From: Oreocharis arfaki
Lineage: Eukaryota; Chordata; Aves; Passeriformes; Paramythiidae
Assembly (NCBI GenBank): GCA_013398015.1
Contig: VZRR01012428.1
Location: forward strand, 185,253-249,252
Direction of reading: 5' to 3'
Length of the DNA: 64,000 nt
A program made the position numbers and the translations under genes. The notes beneath the pieces are model-generated. The model ran no database searches. It was given only the letters and a program-made list of their open reading frames with translations, and was not told the origin of the DNA. Positions 12,234-23,804 of this stretch are shown one piece after another; position 1 is the first letter of the stretch; every line of letters starts with the position of its first letter.

Positions 12234-14564
12234 CTTATCACTGAATTAACTAGCAGCATTAACTATTCTTCTAGTAGCAAGAATCAAACCAGAGCCTACA
12301 AATCTGACATATCCTAAAAGGACATTTCATGCACTAAAAGAACTATGAGAAATAAAGTTACCCTGCTCAAGGCAAGAGCAGTGTCCTGTGTGAAGGTAAC
12401 GCTCTCACATGATGTACTATTTTGTACATACACTCTTTCCACGTACTGTAAACTGCAAGTCAGGCTTCTGCATTTTTCAAACTACCAGCAAAAGTAGGTA
12501 TGTGCTTTCTCTATTCAGGTGACAAGGTAGTTCCAATAAAGTTCTGATGAGAAACAAACTCATTGCAAGTGCTAAGCTTAAGGTCCTCTGAGATGTATCT
12601 CCATTTTTGTTTATTTCCTCATCCCTCTTTCATATTCCTGCTAGTCCCATTCTTGATATGTAATGTTTTTAAAGGATTGAATAGCATCTTCTTGGATGCA
12701 GATAAGCAAGTCATGAAGAGACATGTTTTACACGCCTTAAGAGATATTAGGTAAAAACAGGAAATATTAAACACAGAGAACTACAGTTTTGAGTCATGAC
12801 TCTTTTTTTATTACTATTTAATTCTTTCACTGGGCTAGTTGCACAAGGCAGATAACTGTTTTTGCAGAGACTAGGAACAATTTAGTATTGTAGAAAAACC
12901 TCTAGTCATTGTCAGAATACAAATTGCAATTAGGGTACTGTATCAGTCTTTCCCCATGTGAAAGTCTGGTTGTTGTTTGCATTTATCTGGGAGAATCTGA
13001 TTTAACCCTAGCAGTTGCAAAGGAGAGTCAGGCAGCCAGTCTCCCACCCCTTAGCTCCACTGCTGAATAAGAAAGCGACCTTGCACAAAACAACTACTCT
13101 GTATCTTCATTTACCCATCTAAACCACACCTATTGTATTTATTTAGCTCACAGGGGCATCAACAGGCTTAATTAATGTTTGCAAAAAGCTTTGAGATCAT
13201 TAGATGAAAGGTCCAAAACATTTTAAAGTCAATGAGAAAAAAATGGATAGGTGCCAAGAGAGTCAGTTGGACAAACGGCTTCTCCTATCAGTATTGTCCA
13301 TATTTCAGTTTCTAGTTTATCAGTGGAATATACACGGCTGTTTAAATAAAGTCTCTTGCATGTTCCACTGTGTACAGAACCAGCCACCACAGTTCGTAGA
13401 TCCGAAAACAGTTAGAAAGCTGTAAAAGAACGCTTGGGAAGGCATATATTATATTTCAACTCCAACACAAAAGAAGTCCTTTCTCCAGAGTGTTTCTATA
13501 CTCTGTAGAAAAACTCCCAGTGGCAATTAGCAGCACATACATGGAGTTTAATATTTTTATATACCATAATTTTTTGATCAATGGACACTGAGAAGCATCT
13601 TCCCTTGACTGTTTTATGAAGAAGAGCTCGAATTTAATATCTGCAGGCAAATAACCAGTGCTTAAATAAATAAGAAACTCCCCTTTCCCCAAGGATCCTA
13701 ATGCATCTAGGTCACTGCTATTAACCTCTTCCCTAAGGATTTAGAAATGAATCCAAGATCCCAAGTAAACTCTATTCCTTAGCTGACTGCAACCCCATCA
13801 GATGACACTGTTTTCATAATTTTTCTCCTAACCTGGTGATAAGTAGTTTTAGCTTAGAATTGCTCACAGAAGAGATCTAAGATATTGCAACACTGTCCTA
13901 TTCCAGGCAGGACCAGGCCAGCTGAAGATGGACTTGCTCAGTTCATGGCATATCTCCTCCCACCCACCCCAAAGCCAAGCTCATCTTTCGTATTCATAGG
14001 TTTTAATTGCAACATGTCTCCCAGAAAAAAGGTTTTAAACATGCTCATGTGGGAAGGGCAAGTGCTGTGTTAACATCTCCCACAAAAATACACGTAAAGA
14101 GACCAAGCTTCAGATACTTTGTAGTGACTCTTACAGAGACAGGCTAGGATACTGAGATAAAAGATGTGGATAGCAAGCAAAGCATGATTACCAATTGTTC
14201 AGCATGGCACACATTAACATAATTCCCCACTAGGTTTAGTTTTTGCAGCCTCAGTTCAGTCTCCCAGGTAAAATAAAGTAGGAGGAGTTATTTCAAAATA
14301 CCAGGACTACTTAGAAGAGTGCTGGAAGCAAACAAAAAAAAATTAGAAGGTGTTCAGAAGATCTGAGGGGAAATGGGATCACCACAGAGCACATTGTATT
14401 TGCTAGCATAGGAATACTGACACTTCTTTCTGGATTAAGTCAGCCAGCCTGCTAGTTGTCAAAATGACAGGAGTCCCTGTGTTACTTCCGGATTTTCTTC
14501 CATGGTGTTGCACGGGCTGACCCTCAAAAGGTAGTGAATTTCAACTTCCACTCTGTGCTTAGGC

Positions 14565-14579
14565 TGACGTCTATATAAA
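14565..14579 (+). promoter_or_regulatory. CRE-like TGACGTC directly followed by TATATAAA
   Basis: A TGACGTC half-palindrome abuts a canonical TATATAAA. This spacing looks like a compact promoter. About 35 bases downstream lies an ATG opening a 67-codon frame of no known family. There is no CpG island and no evidence of transcription. It could be a fossil promoter or chance. Confidence 0.25.
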
Positions 14580-15084
14580 CGAAGGTAGTGCTGCTTCACG
14601 GTGGTGGAGCAAAACAATGCCTTCTGCTGCTGTGATATACTACATCAGAAAACATGTGGGTCCAGGTTCTCTTTTTCTTCTTTTTAACCAACAGAAAAAT
14701 AGAAATAGTAGGTTCTTTTTGTATTTCCTATGTAAACTGCACTTCAAAATCAAGTTGGCCTTAAAAAAAACCAAAACCCTTTGCAATTACCGTTGTGAAG
14801 AACCTAAATGCAAACTGTGAACAGACTCACACAATAATGTATTCTCCAATTTTCAGACATATGCTGCCATATGAAAGCAGCTAGTTTGGACAACTAGAAA
14901 AATTCTTAAGTTGAACATGAGAAGCCAGTCTTCCAAAGACATCCTCAACACCTTCACTGGTTTGGTTTACAAGGTGAAATAGACCACAGATCTACATCTG
15001 TAAGGAAAGGATTAATAACATTTAGAGTGTGTGCCTTAAACACTTGCTCGGTGGTGAAAGTTATTGCAGAAAAACATTGACCTT

Positions 15085-15564
15085 TGTGGGGAAATTTCTT
15101 GCAGAAACAAAGAAGCAAAGTTTCTGTTTTGGCCTAGCAGAGGCAGAACCAAATCTGATACTTTTTGCAGCAACCTTGCACTGTGTTGTGTCATAGGACA
15201 AGTGGAAAACTGCACAAGCAGGGTCACAAACAGGACACTTGACTTCGGGGGTACTTGCCTTGTACGACAGCCAGAGCAGGCCCCCGATGACCACGAAACC
15301 AAGACCAGAACATGTGCAATGACAAGATCCCGCCCTACCTTCACCTCGTGCTAATGAGGGAGTGTAGAAAAGTGACTTGGTGAGTGAACCAGGCTGGACC
15401 CACCACCACAAAGAGGACCCAGGTACTGAAGGACCAATGGGACACTGCTGGATCCACAGAGGTGACCATTTCCTGCTTGCTCTTTCTCACTTTCTCTTTT
15501 CCCTACATGCTTATCGTTACAAATAAAGTCGGTATTGTCAAGCCGATATTTGGTCTCATTTGCA
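15085..15564 (+). mobile_element. Candidate solo LTR of an avian endogenous retrovirus
   Basis: The 480-bp block starts TGTGGGG and ends TTGCA, giving TG...CA ends flanked by a CCTT direct repeat (15081-15084 and 15565-15568). It has an AATAAA at 15522-15527 shortly before its 3' end, as an R/U5 region would. Its base composition is more GC-rich than its surroundings. No gag, pol or env sequence is adjacent, so it would be a solo LTR left by recombination. No clear TATA box is seen. The family is not identified. Alternative: another repeat with a fortuitous terminal match. Confidence 0.55.
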
Positions 15565-17072
15565 CCTTTATTTGCACAGAGGACTTTAACATCAAATCAC
15601 AGCAACATCTTTAGTTTGTATTGTCAGAAGCCGAAAAAGGGAGTAGCTAAAATTTATTTTCAGATAAGTTATCCTCAATATGCATCACACCAATGTATCA
15701 GTGCACTAGAAAGCCTGCAGACCATATACAAGCAAACAGAAGAGGACAGGATGAAGTGGCTGATGATCAGAATGGCAAACAGACATAGAGATTTTAGGAT
15801 CTAAGCCTCTATTTTTCCTGGGGAAAATCCACTAAATGTGGGTCTGTGTGTTTATTTTTTTTTTTTTTTTAAGGCAAAATAGGATGCAGTGTATCTTCAA
15901 AGAAGAACAGCAGCCTGTCGCTCAATTTCGTTGTTTTCCTCTATTGGAAGACTATTCTAATAGCACGCACAGGAACCTTTCCTCCTTCATGTTCCTTAGA
16001 ACTAATTTACAGCAGGATATAAAGCTGATATATCCGTTACAAAACAAAGACTGGAAAACGAGCGTATGAGTTTCAAGCGGTGTGCGATTCATGCCTACAG
16101 GAGAATCCAATGGAACGAAGTATATACTGTATGAAAATTCCCAGACATTCTCAAATGCTAACAGTCACTCTCTGTGAAACGTCTGATAATCACTAATCTC
16201 ATTTCTTATATAAAAAGGTTGAAGTAAGGAGTCACTAGCCCTGCCAAGGTCACACATACCCAAGCCAGGATCAGAATGTAAGTCTGGCTTTGCTGTGAGC
16301 CAGCCTTTCAAACAAACTGCTTCAAACTACCGTAGTGATGAGTTATTGTTGGGATTTATGTGTTTGTTGACACATTATATAATACTTCTTACAGAGACAT
16401 GTAAAAATTGTTTCACTTTTAAAGCAATATGCACATGTCCCTTTTAATTTTGAAGGAAATAAACCACTAAAATTATTTCATAACAGGAAGCATCAAAAGG
16501 AGGTGTTAACAGCTGAAGAACACACTGGTGACACGTGATGGTGATGGAATGCACAAGAATGGACAGTTAATTCCCACAATTCTTTGAAAGTTTTTGATGT
16601 TGTCAGGTAAGCCATGTTTCATTCAGTTTGACACGTAACAGTGGGTGCTCAAAATAAAAGTTAGTGATACTGGAACATTAAACAATAATAAAAGCTAAAG
16701 ATGTCTCTATTTTAAACAAACCTAGAAGCCTACTTCCCTAATGAATGCTCAGATTACCCTTAAAAATCTAACAGGCCAGAAAGGAGTCAACACACTACAG
16801 TGATTGTAACAACTCGAAGTGTGACTTCCATGCATTTTTAAAATACGGCTTAGAGTAAATCAAACATAAAAGCACTCTTTAAGCATTAAAAAGAAAAAAA
16901 TCCTAATGGTGCTCAATCAAACTTGCATTTTGACTTTATCTGCAAAGACAGAACATCTGGTGTGCTTCTGGCTAGACAGCTCCTATTTAGAGCAACCACT
17001 GCTGAGGTTATCAACCAATTCCTACACCTTCAGAGCAAACATAAATGCGAGTTAGCTTATAACGCTACATTT

Positions 17073-17120
17073 AAAAAAAAAAAAAAAAAAAAAAAANNNN
17101 NNNNNNAAAAAAAAAAAAAA
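17073..17120 (+). repeat. Poly-A tract interrupted by a 10-N assembly gap (N at 17097-17106)
   Basis: Twenty-four A residues run into ten N and then fourteen A. The N block marks an unresolved homopolymer of unknown true length. I could not identify a retroposed sequence or target-site duplication that would make it a retroposon tail. Confidence 0.9.
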
Positions 17121-17410
17121 GGTCTTCTTAGGTCAATTAATTTGCAGACTTGAGATTCTCCAAAATCAAGCCTGCATTTTCATGGAACAAACTTTGCCCC
17201 TTTTTTTAAAGTAGCCTAAGTCAAGATGAAAAATTTAAAAAGTGGGAAAAAATTCCTTTTGCATGTACTAACTACTAGAAAAATGCTACTAAATTAATTC
17301 AACACATTTTATTCACAGCAATTACTATAAATATTATTTCATCCCTATTGAAGCCAAAGGCTCATTGAACAGCTCTTTTCTTAGTGTTTTGTTGTTTGAG
17401 AAAGAATACA

Positions 17411-17432
17411 TAATGAATTTATTAATTCATTA
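17411..17432. repeat. Short inverted repeat, 9-bp arms, 4-nt loop
   Basis: TAATGAATT and AATTCATTA flank TATT. The arms use the same ATGAATT word as the palindrome at 12210-12233. It may be a chance AT-rich hairpin. Confidence 0.8.
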
Positions 17433-18294
17433 GTAAACTACTAAAAAAAAAAAGTGAAATGATGTCCTGTGGGAAATATCCTAGAAAAAGTCTATACTAG
17501 CATTTGTACAATTGTCCACAGAAAATGATCTGCCACCTCTTAAAATGCAATCAGACCAAAAAGACTGATCTTCTTCCCATAAATACATTCAAAAGCAAAA
17601 CACTGAAACTGCTTTTTAAGGCATTTTTCTTAATTCAGGTTGTGAGGATCTTTTCATCTCGCTACCTACAAGGACTAGATGCTACAAGAAAAAAAAATAC
17701 TCCCAGTTGAGAGACTGCATTTAGTGATCCGAGTGATCACTAGTGAATAGAAAATCCACACACTGTTCTGGGTGATGCTAAGAAACAGTAGGAACAATCA
17801 CTAATAACTCTAATATACTGTGTGAGCAGATGGCCTAAACTATCAAACGTTTTATCAGTCTCGCTGTTTTTTACATTGTAGAGGGATAAAACTTACAGAG
17901 GATAAACTGCGGCTGAGACAATGAATGCTTCCATCCATGATCCTGGGCTTCTCTTACTCCAACCATGCAACTGAGTTGAATCAAGTTTGTATCTTGGCAG
18001 ATTTGTACAGAAGCTAATATCTAGATTGAGTACGTGTAAAATTAATTTATTCCCCACAAAAGCAAAAAATGTTAATCGTGGGAATATCCATTTCACTTCA
18101 CTGAACCAGACGACAATGAAATATTTTAAAAGGCCTAGGAGATCATTCTCAAAAAATTCAGCCTTTGTATCACTGCTGAAACTTTGTTTATTCTCAAGAG
18201 GACATCAAGTTTTTAAAAAACTGCATGCTGCTCTTAAATAAGAGAAATCTCACTTTAAGAGCACAAGCTCAAAATCTAATTGAAATCCTTGGTA

Positions 18295-18610
18295 CAAGCT
18301 GCAGCTCCTCTCCCCACACGCTGAACAGGCTTGGCACAGTGTCCAGGCATGGCCGGCTCTCTGCTGGGGGCAGCATTCTCGGCTGTGAAGGCAGAGCGTG
18401 CCCTCTGTCACTCATGGCGAGCAGTCCTGTCCAACTGTCTCTTTTCGACAACTTCATCATCAATCTCTTTATTAACAGCTCCGCTGCAGACTGAGAATGC
18501 AAACAAGGACAGCACACATGCCAGATTTCTGGAAGCACGCGGCACGAGACACCGCTCAGGGCACGGGGTGGGGAATGCTGGAGCAAGAAGACTGCAGAAG
18601 ACATAGCACA
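18295..18610. other. GC-richer patch with overlapping open frames on both strands
   Basis: The block has clearly more G, C and CpG than its flanks (for example CATGGCCGGCTCTCTGCTGG near 18348 and GCACGCGGCACGAGACACCG near 18533). Long open frames overlap on both strands (18269-18640 minus, 123 codons; 18331-18606 plus, 91 codons). None resembles a known family, and overlap on both strands is expected in GC-rich, stop-poor DNA. It is left unassigned. Confidence 0.4.
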
Positions 18611-21600
18611 ACTCTTCCACCTTGTTTTAAGAAGTATCATATTTATTATGTTTACTTCGAATCAAATTTCTGTTTGGGGAGAGATGGGGAGAAGGGGAAG
18701 CTGTTTCTCAAACATCAAGGATTGCCCACCTTGCCTCCAGTGTTATCTTTATGCCATTTGAAGTGCCTGATCAATAAAGGGTACTTGACACAACATTCCA
18801 TTCAACTTTAATAATTTTATCTGCTTTACGTGTTTCAACCTGACTGAAGCAAGTGCCACAGAAATAACCTTAGATGAACTGAACACATTTGATGTGTAGA
18901 CTTCAGGCATGTAAAAATTTACTTAAGTGACCTTACTCAGGCAATTTGATCCTAAAAATACAAACAGAAAATAGGAATGAGAGATCACAAATAGAAGAGC
19001 AAAAAAGGGCATCTGCACTTGTAAGCTGTCCAGTATCTGTGGGCCACAGTGATCACGGGGCAGTTTAAACACATCACTTAGTTTTTTAAGTTAAATAAAT
19101 AAATGCAGCTTTTCTTACCTAATAAGCTGGGGCTTTTATCACCTTACATCAACAGAAATTTTCCTCTTTATCCTTTCCTATTGCTTTCCTGGCTCTTATT
19201 TAGAGACAGTAATTTATTGAAAAACCAAAGCTTAATAATATCTACATATACCATAAAGTATTTTTTCCCAACTATTACTATACCCTTAAATTTGACTTTT
19301 AAAAAATTCAGTAGAGTCTATGAGGTAAAAATTAATATAGTATGTAGGACATTTGTCATTCTTACTTTATTTTAAACATTGCACTAGAATGGAGATCATA
19401 AAAATACTGAGGTAATTAAGATAACCGGACTTGCTCCATAGAACCTGTGATCTGGTTAATTCATGAAGTGTGGAAGGCAGAAAAAAAGTCACCTAAAGAC
19501 AGCATTCCAGAATTTAGTTAGAACAATAAGAATATACCCAAAACATTATTTTAAAAAAAATTCCTTAGTTTACATATCCAAAACACAGGTGGACTGTTCA
19601 GCAGTGGTTCACCATATTATCTTTTTCATAATAAAACATGCCCTGTGAAGCTTCATATTAAATTCTGAATTCTTCTGGGGACAGTATTAGACATTTGTAG
19701 GTATTTCAAATTATTAGTTTGAACTTTGTAGACGTACCAAACTGCATCTGCCGCTACCAAGAAAAGCAAGATGGTTTGTTTCTATTGAACAGACACTTAA
19801 TTCTACTATGATTATTAAAGTAAACTAAAATCAGTTTACTACTGACATTTTTCCAATACGAATATTGGATCTGTAAAAAAAGTGAACCCACCAAGTATTC
19901 AGCTAATAGATTTGCATTCAGGCATTTCTGACTGTACCATCGAGACCTGCACAATAAGTAATGAAATTTGGTAAGTATTGTTCAGCCACAATGATGGCAA
20001 AGAGTGATGAATCATAGCAAAGGTACTTGACTAGTGCGTCCATAAACTTACATAAATTATGCCAGCATCACTACAACATGCAAAATACCTTTTATAGAAA
20101 TGCACACAACTTCCAAATAATAGCTCTTATGAGGATAAACATATTTTGCTCCCTCAGTAACTGTCACAGTAGTTTTTCGTGCTTTTAAGTATAGCTCTGG
20201 CTCAGAATCAATATAATGTGTGTTCTTGTTATTCTGAATTACTTTTGGTTATTCTAGATGCTGGAGAACTCTTTCATCTTTTACTGCCGATAAAATTCAT
20301 TCTCCCATTAAGGTACATTTACTAACAATTGATATTCACTACTACTCAGTTATCATATACTTGTAGCTACAAGTTTAAAAAATCTGTGGTTTAAGAAAAA
20401 CCGAAAACAAAAAAATCCCCTAAAACTAAGAAACACATGAAGAAGTGCATTTAATAAGAAGTGGCATGTACACATACTACCTACAGAAAGGAAGCACAAC
20501 TTTAGCTAGAACTCATCAACTCAAATGTCTGATTCCAATCAGTATGTCTAGAGCCATCTGTTAAACCATGGCTTATTAATGTTAATTATTTTGGCTACAA
20601 CAGTAATTTTCATCTTCTTGTTTGCAGATCCTTACGAGTCAGTGAACTTAATTCAGGAGGCTGACGATGGGCAACTCAGAAAAACAAGCTATTGAAACCT
20701 ATTGCCAGTAGACTGAAAAACATTGAACAGAAATCTGTGTATCTACTAGCAGATTTTTATTGGTCAGAGAAAATAAAAGACGAATTAAAGCCATAAATAG
20801 CATCATCAGCTGTGATGAAAGAGAAATGTGGTGGGCAGGATATAACGATAATGAATCTGTTTTAAACAAGACAAGCAATTGCATGCTGTGAAAAATATAC
20901 ACAACAGAAAGGTTTATTGGTTTAGGCAGGACAATTATAATATGAAGACCATAATCACCAGTGGTTTTAGCAGATAAAGAAATTTTAGTCAAAAGGAGAC
21001 TTACTTATTAAAGTTATTCATATCAAGCATTTGGAGGATTGGGCTCATGCTGATACAAAAGATCAATCAAGTGATGCATAGCTACTCATAATTTTTAGTT
21101 TTATTTCAGGACATGCTTAAACTACTTGACAAGAAGAGAAATAGTGCCATCTGCTGACATAAAGAATAAGCACTTGAAAGAAAAACCTAACAAAACTCTT
21201 ACAGCCAATGTTTTTTAAAAATGAAGTTCAAACCTCTGCAGAAAATAGTGTACCCCCAAACTGTTTAGGCACACGTTTCATATTTCTTCTAGTTCTGTCT
21301 GCTTTCAAGAATTTAGGATGCAGAGATGGAATGGATGCCCTTAAAATGTTTTGTGTGTTTTTGGCAACTCTGCCCCCACAAAGACACTGCACAATCCACA
21401 AACTTTCCCTTTAATAGCTAGAACCCAACATCCTTCTGAGTGTTACTTACACTTCCTATAGTAAACATAAATGAATGTTTGTTAAATAAGCATTATCTAC
21501 TATATTTCCTTTAGGCCATACTGTATTTTGCCTTAGCAGAAAATTTAACAGCTAAGTAAGAATCAAGAAAGTAAAACCAATTTAGTCCATTCAGAAAAAT

Positions 21601-21626
21601 CAGACAACCGTGGGATTGTGCTGTTT

Positions 21627-21632
21627 TTTATT
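21627..21632 (-). terminator. PAPOLA: Likely distal PAPOLA polyadenylation signal (AATAAA)
   Basis: A canonical AATAAA is followed in the transcript by CA-type cleavage positions about 10-20 nt on, then by a GGTTGTC and U-rich stretch that fits a downstream element. No better signal is seen in the next several hundred bases. Confidence 0.6.
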
Positions 21633-21703
21633 GTGTTTTCAATGGAGAAATACATCATCTGTTTACAAAATAGCTCTTGAAAAATACAAGGAGTACAGAT
21701 ACT

Positions 21704-21709
21704 ATAAAA
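21704..21709 (-). promoter_or_regulatory. Candidate cytoplasmic polyadenylation element (TTTTAT)
   Basis: A consensus-like UUUUAU lies 72 nt upstream of the distal AATAAA, inside the roughly 100-nt range in which CPEB-bound elements act. Four further copies (23064-23069, 23285-23290, 23333-23338, 23345-23350) lie far upstream of the distal signal. Function is inferred from motif and distance only. Confidence 0.3.
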
Positions 21710-22606
21710 CAAAGCAAACTCCAGTCATGAGACACTACGTACATCATGCGAAAGCAACAGTCTGATCTCCAGGTTATGAAAACTAGAATTAAAAAGTCAC
21801 TATACAGAAAGGTTCCAAGTTTCCAGCTTGGCAAAACTTGGGTGCAGTTACATGAAACGTTTAATAAAATGAAAAAGATTTTTCGATGTGTAAACAAAAT
21901 GACAAGACTAAATTTGTGCCTGGCAATTTCGATCTAAACTCCATAGCTACACAAAATACACAGACAGCTTGTACACTTCAACTGTTAAGATATAACCTTC
22001 TCTGGGGGGTGGACGACAGCAGGCTGCACAGGGCAAGGAAAAGAGAAATATTGTATACTAGACATCTTAGACAAATGGCAAAAAAAAAAACAAACCCTTC
22101 AGTTACTGCACAGCCTAAGTAAAAGATAAGCTACACTCTGACTTTGGAGAATTAATTTAGAAGGATAAGGGGAAGAGTGTAAGTAATTTAACTTGTAACA
22201 TGAAAGATGCATGTGTAATAGGATGGAGCACAATGGGAGAAGGGAGTTCGTAAAACATGCTAATCAAAGTATGGGAAGTATGATTTGACATCCCACATGT
22301 TCCAGACTTAAGTAATAGTAACATGAAGTTTGTTATCTACATCTGGTATTACTGTTGGTATCCCTCATGTTCCTCAAATACTGCTGTTCTTTGCTGTGAG
22401 AGCTTCAGTTCTTTCAAAAGAAAAAGTTGTTACTTTTTTGATAGGACTACAAGAACAAAAAATAGGAGTAAGAGAGCTTACTAGATGTCAAGTGCTTACT
22501 AGAAATATGATTTTTAAAAATTTGGTATTGTTCAGTATGTAAAACTACTTGTGATGAACTATCTAAAAATAAAAAGGTTAAAATTCGTAGGGAAAATCTT
22601 TTTGCC

Positions 22607-22612
22607 TTTATT
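22607..22612 (-). terminator. PAPOLA: Possible proximal polyadenylation signal (AATAAA)
   Basis: An AATAAA hexamer lies inside the 3' UTR about 1.1 kb past the stop. Use cannot be judged from sequence alone. Confidence 0.3.
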
Positions 22613-22835
22613 TAAAATTTGAAGCTTTTTAATGCATATGGGACCTTTATGGAGTGTACAAAAATCATATTTAGTGATTCAAAGGCCATCAAGACAGGTG
22701 GCGTATTTCACAGGCACACAATATTTACCTGAACACTTTAGTCATGGGACAAATTTTGAATTTGTGCCTAGAGGCCACAAGGTATTACAACTAGATAAGG
22801 GGCAAGGGAGAACCCAAATGAGTACATGGCTTGTT

Positions 22836-22841
22836 TTTATT
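22836..22841 (-). terminator. PAPOLA: Possible proximal polyadenylation signal (AATAAA)
   Basis: An AATAAA lies in the 3' UTR about 0.87 kb past the stop, followed in the transcript by an ordinary mixed sequence with no strong G/U element. Confidence 0.25.
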
Positions 22842-23011
22842 TTGTATAAATAACTATTGTCCTATATGGTGCATACTAGCTGAAAAAATAATTAAAAAAA
22901 AAAAAACCAAACAAAACACAAAACAACCCCCAACATTAAAAGCAAAAGCTTTTCCCAAGAAATAAAGGGGTTAAAAAAGGGAATAAGGAGTTCAATTAGC
23001 TCAAAAGAAAG

Positions 23012-23017
23012 TTTATT
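23012..23017 (-). terminator. PAPOLA: Possible proximal polyadenylation signal (AATAAA)
   Basis: An AATAAA lies about 0.7 kb past the stop, followed by a U-rich stretch. Short 3' UTR isoforms are common for PAPOLA in general; use of this copy is inference. Confidence 0.3.
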
Positions 23018-23200
23018 TACTGTTTGATTGCTGATTTGTATGCACCTTAAAACAATCCTATAAATAAAAGTAGACCACATCTTCATCATGTCCCACCAAT
23101 ACCAAAACTTCCCAATTACTTTCTCAACTTACATCTTATGACCCCAAGATCTGACATTACATTTTAAAGACTTTCTGCTGCTTGATGGCAGTTGAACTAA

Positions 23201-23236
23201 ATATACTATACACTTCGTTTTCAATGTATAGTATAT
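23201..23236 (-). repeat. 12-bp hairpin in the PAPOLA 3' UTR
   Basis: ATATACTATACA and its exact reverse complement TGTATAGTATAT flank a 12-base loop. In the mRNA it lies about 470-510 nt past the stop codon. Both the AU-only stem and the UGUAUA word could bind regulatory proteins; this is inference. Confidence 0.85.
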
Positions 23237-23708
23237 CAGAATTTAATCCAATTTGCAAATTACTACTGTTGAAGAGATTCTTCAATAAAATGAAAGTTTA
23301 TCAGCTAAAGATCTAAAATTAGTCATACTCCAATAAAAAAGTACATAAAAGTGCATTTAAGGGATTCTTATGCCAGTTTTATCTCAATTTTGAAACAATG
23401 CATCAAACAAATTCAATCAGAATGTCAAATATGGCTACAAATAGTGTTCATGTTTTTAAAGGCAGTAATCCTTCGAAATATTTAATGTAACTGTTGCTAA
23501 CACATTAATTGTACTCCTGGCTTCACATACTAACCTGGACTTCCAATCAAGCGGCGACTTTAGTCCAGAAAGGGAAGTGCACAAAATATACCTAAATCCG
23601 TTTGCGATTATGTTCTAGTCTTGCACCCTCCGTTCTCCTTTTTTTTCTAGCATTAGAAGACAACAGGTTGAGTTGGCAGATACTGTTTATGGACCCCTGA
23701 GGTGATTT

Positions 23709-23804
23709 TTACCGGTTCAATCTCAATTTTATTGAATTCTTGATAACAGGAATAGGATTTGCAGGAAGAGCAGGGATATCTGAAAGGTCTGTACTGGGTG
23801 TTTT
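23709..23804 (-). CDS. PAPOLA: PAPOLA exon 22, C-terminus and stop
   Basis: The coding part encodes KTPSTDLSDIPALPANPIPV then IKNSIKLRLNR and a TAA stop at 23709-23711. It is nearly identical to human. In mammals the last 20 or so residues contact U1A, which inhibits PAP, and the U2AF65 and U1-70K type splicing partners, so this short peptide is the regulatory end of the enzyme. The acceptor is ttttcag|AAA. Confidence 0.97.
   Translation of the reverse strand, partial: KTPSTDLSDIPALPANPIPVIKNSIKLRLNR

Larger units (their letters stand above)
8271..15080. other. Intergenic, no gene supported
   Basis: AT-rich DNA without a recognisable gene. It contains a polypurine/G-run tract (10174-10240), a POU-site cluster (10277-10410), a perfect palindrome (12210-12233) and a CRE/TATA pair (14565-14579), each listed separately. 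Nothing else stands out. Confidence 0.6.
15569..21607. other. Intergenic between LTR and PAPOLA 3' end
   Basis: No gene is recognised. Contents seen are a poly-T run near 15853-15869, poly-A with an assembly gap (17073-17120), an inverted repeat (17411-17432) and a GC-richer patch (18295-18610). The last few hundred bases before 21607 have no feature beyond AT-rich runs. Confidence 0.6.
21608..23708 (-). other. PAPOLA: PAPOLA 3' untranslated region (approximate 3' end)
   Basis: Below the TAA stop there is no open frame of interest and no intron signal. The tract is AT-rich and runs to an AATAAA at 21627-21632, giving a UTR of about 2.1 kb, similar to the long form in mammals. It holds several other AATAAA copies, UUUUAU (CPE-type) hexamers and a 12-bp hairpin at 23201-23236. 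The exact cleavage point is inferred from the hexamer plus the downstream U/G-rich sequence. Confidence 0.7.

Noticed and set aside
14617..14820. 67-codon frame downstream of the CRE/TATA pair
   Set aside because: Lys/Phe-rich composition typical of AT-rich non-coding DNA; no known domain. Only the promoter-like motif is kept.
15036..15411. Overlapping open frames on both strands across the LTR-like block
   Set aside because: They lie inside the candidate LTR, overlap in several frames and do not resemble retroviral proteins.
1..21600. VRK1 or another gene in the left third
   Set aside because: Synteny predicts VRK1 beyond PAPOLA, but no kinase motif or exon-like frame was seen; the interval is simply long in vertebrates.
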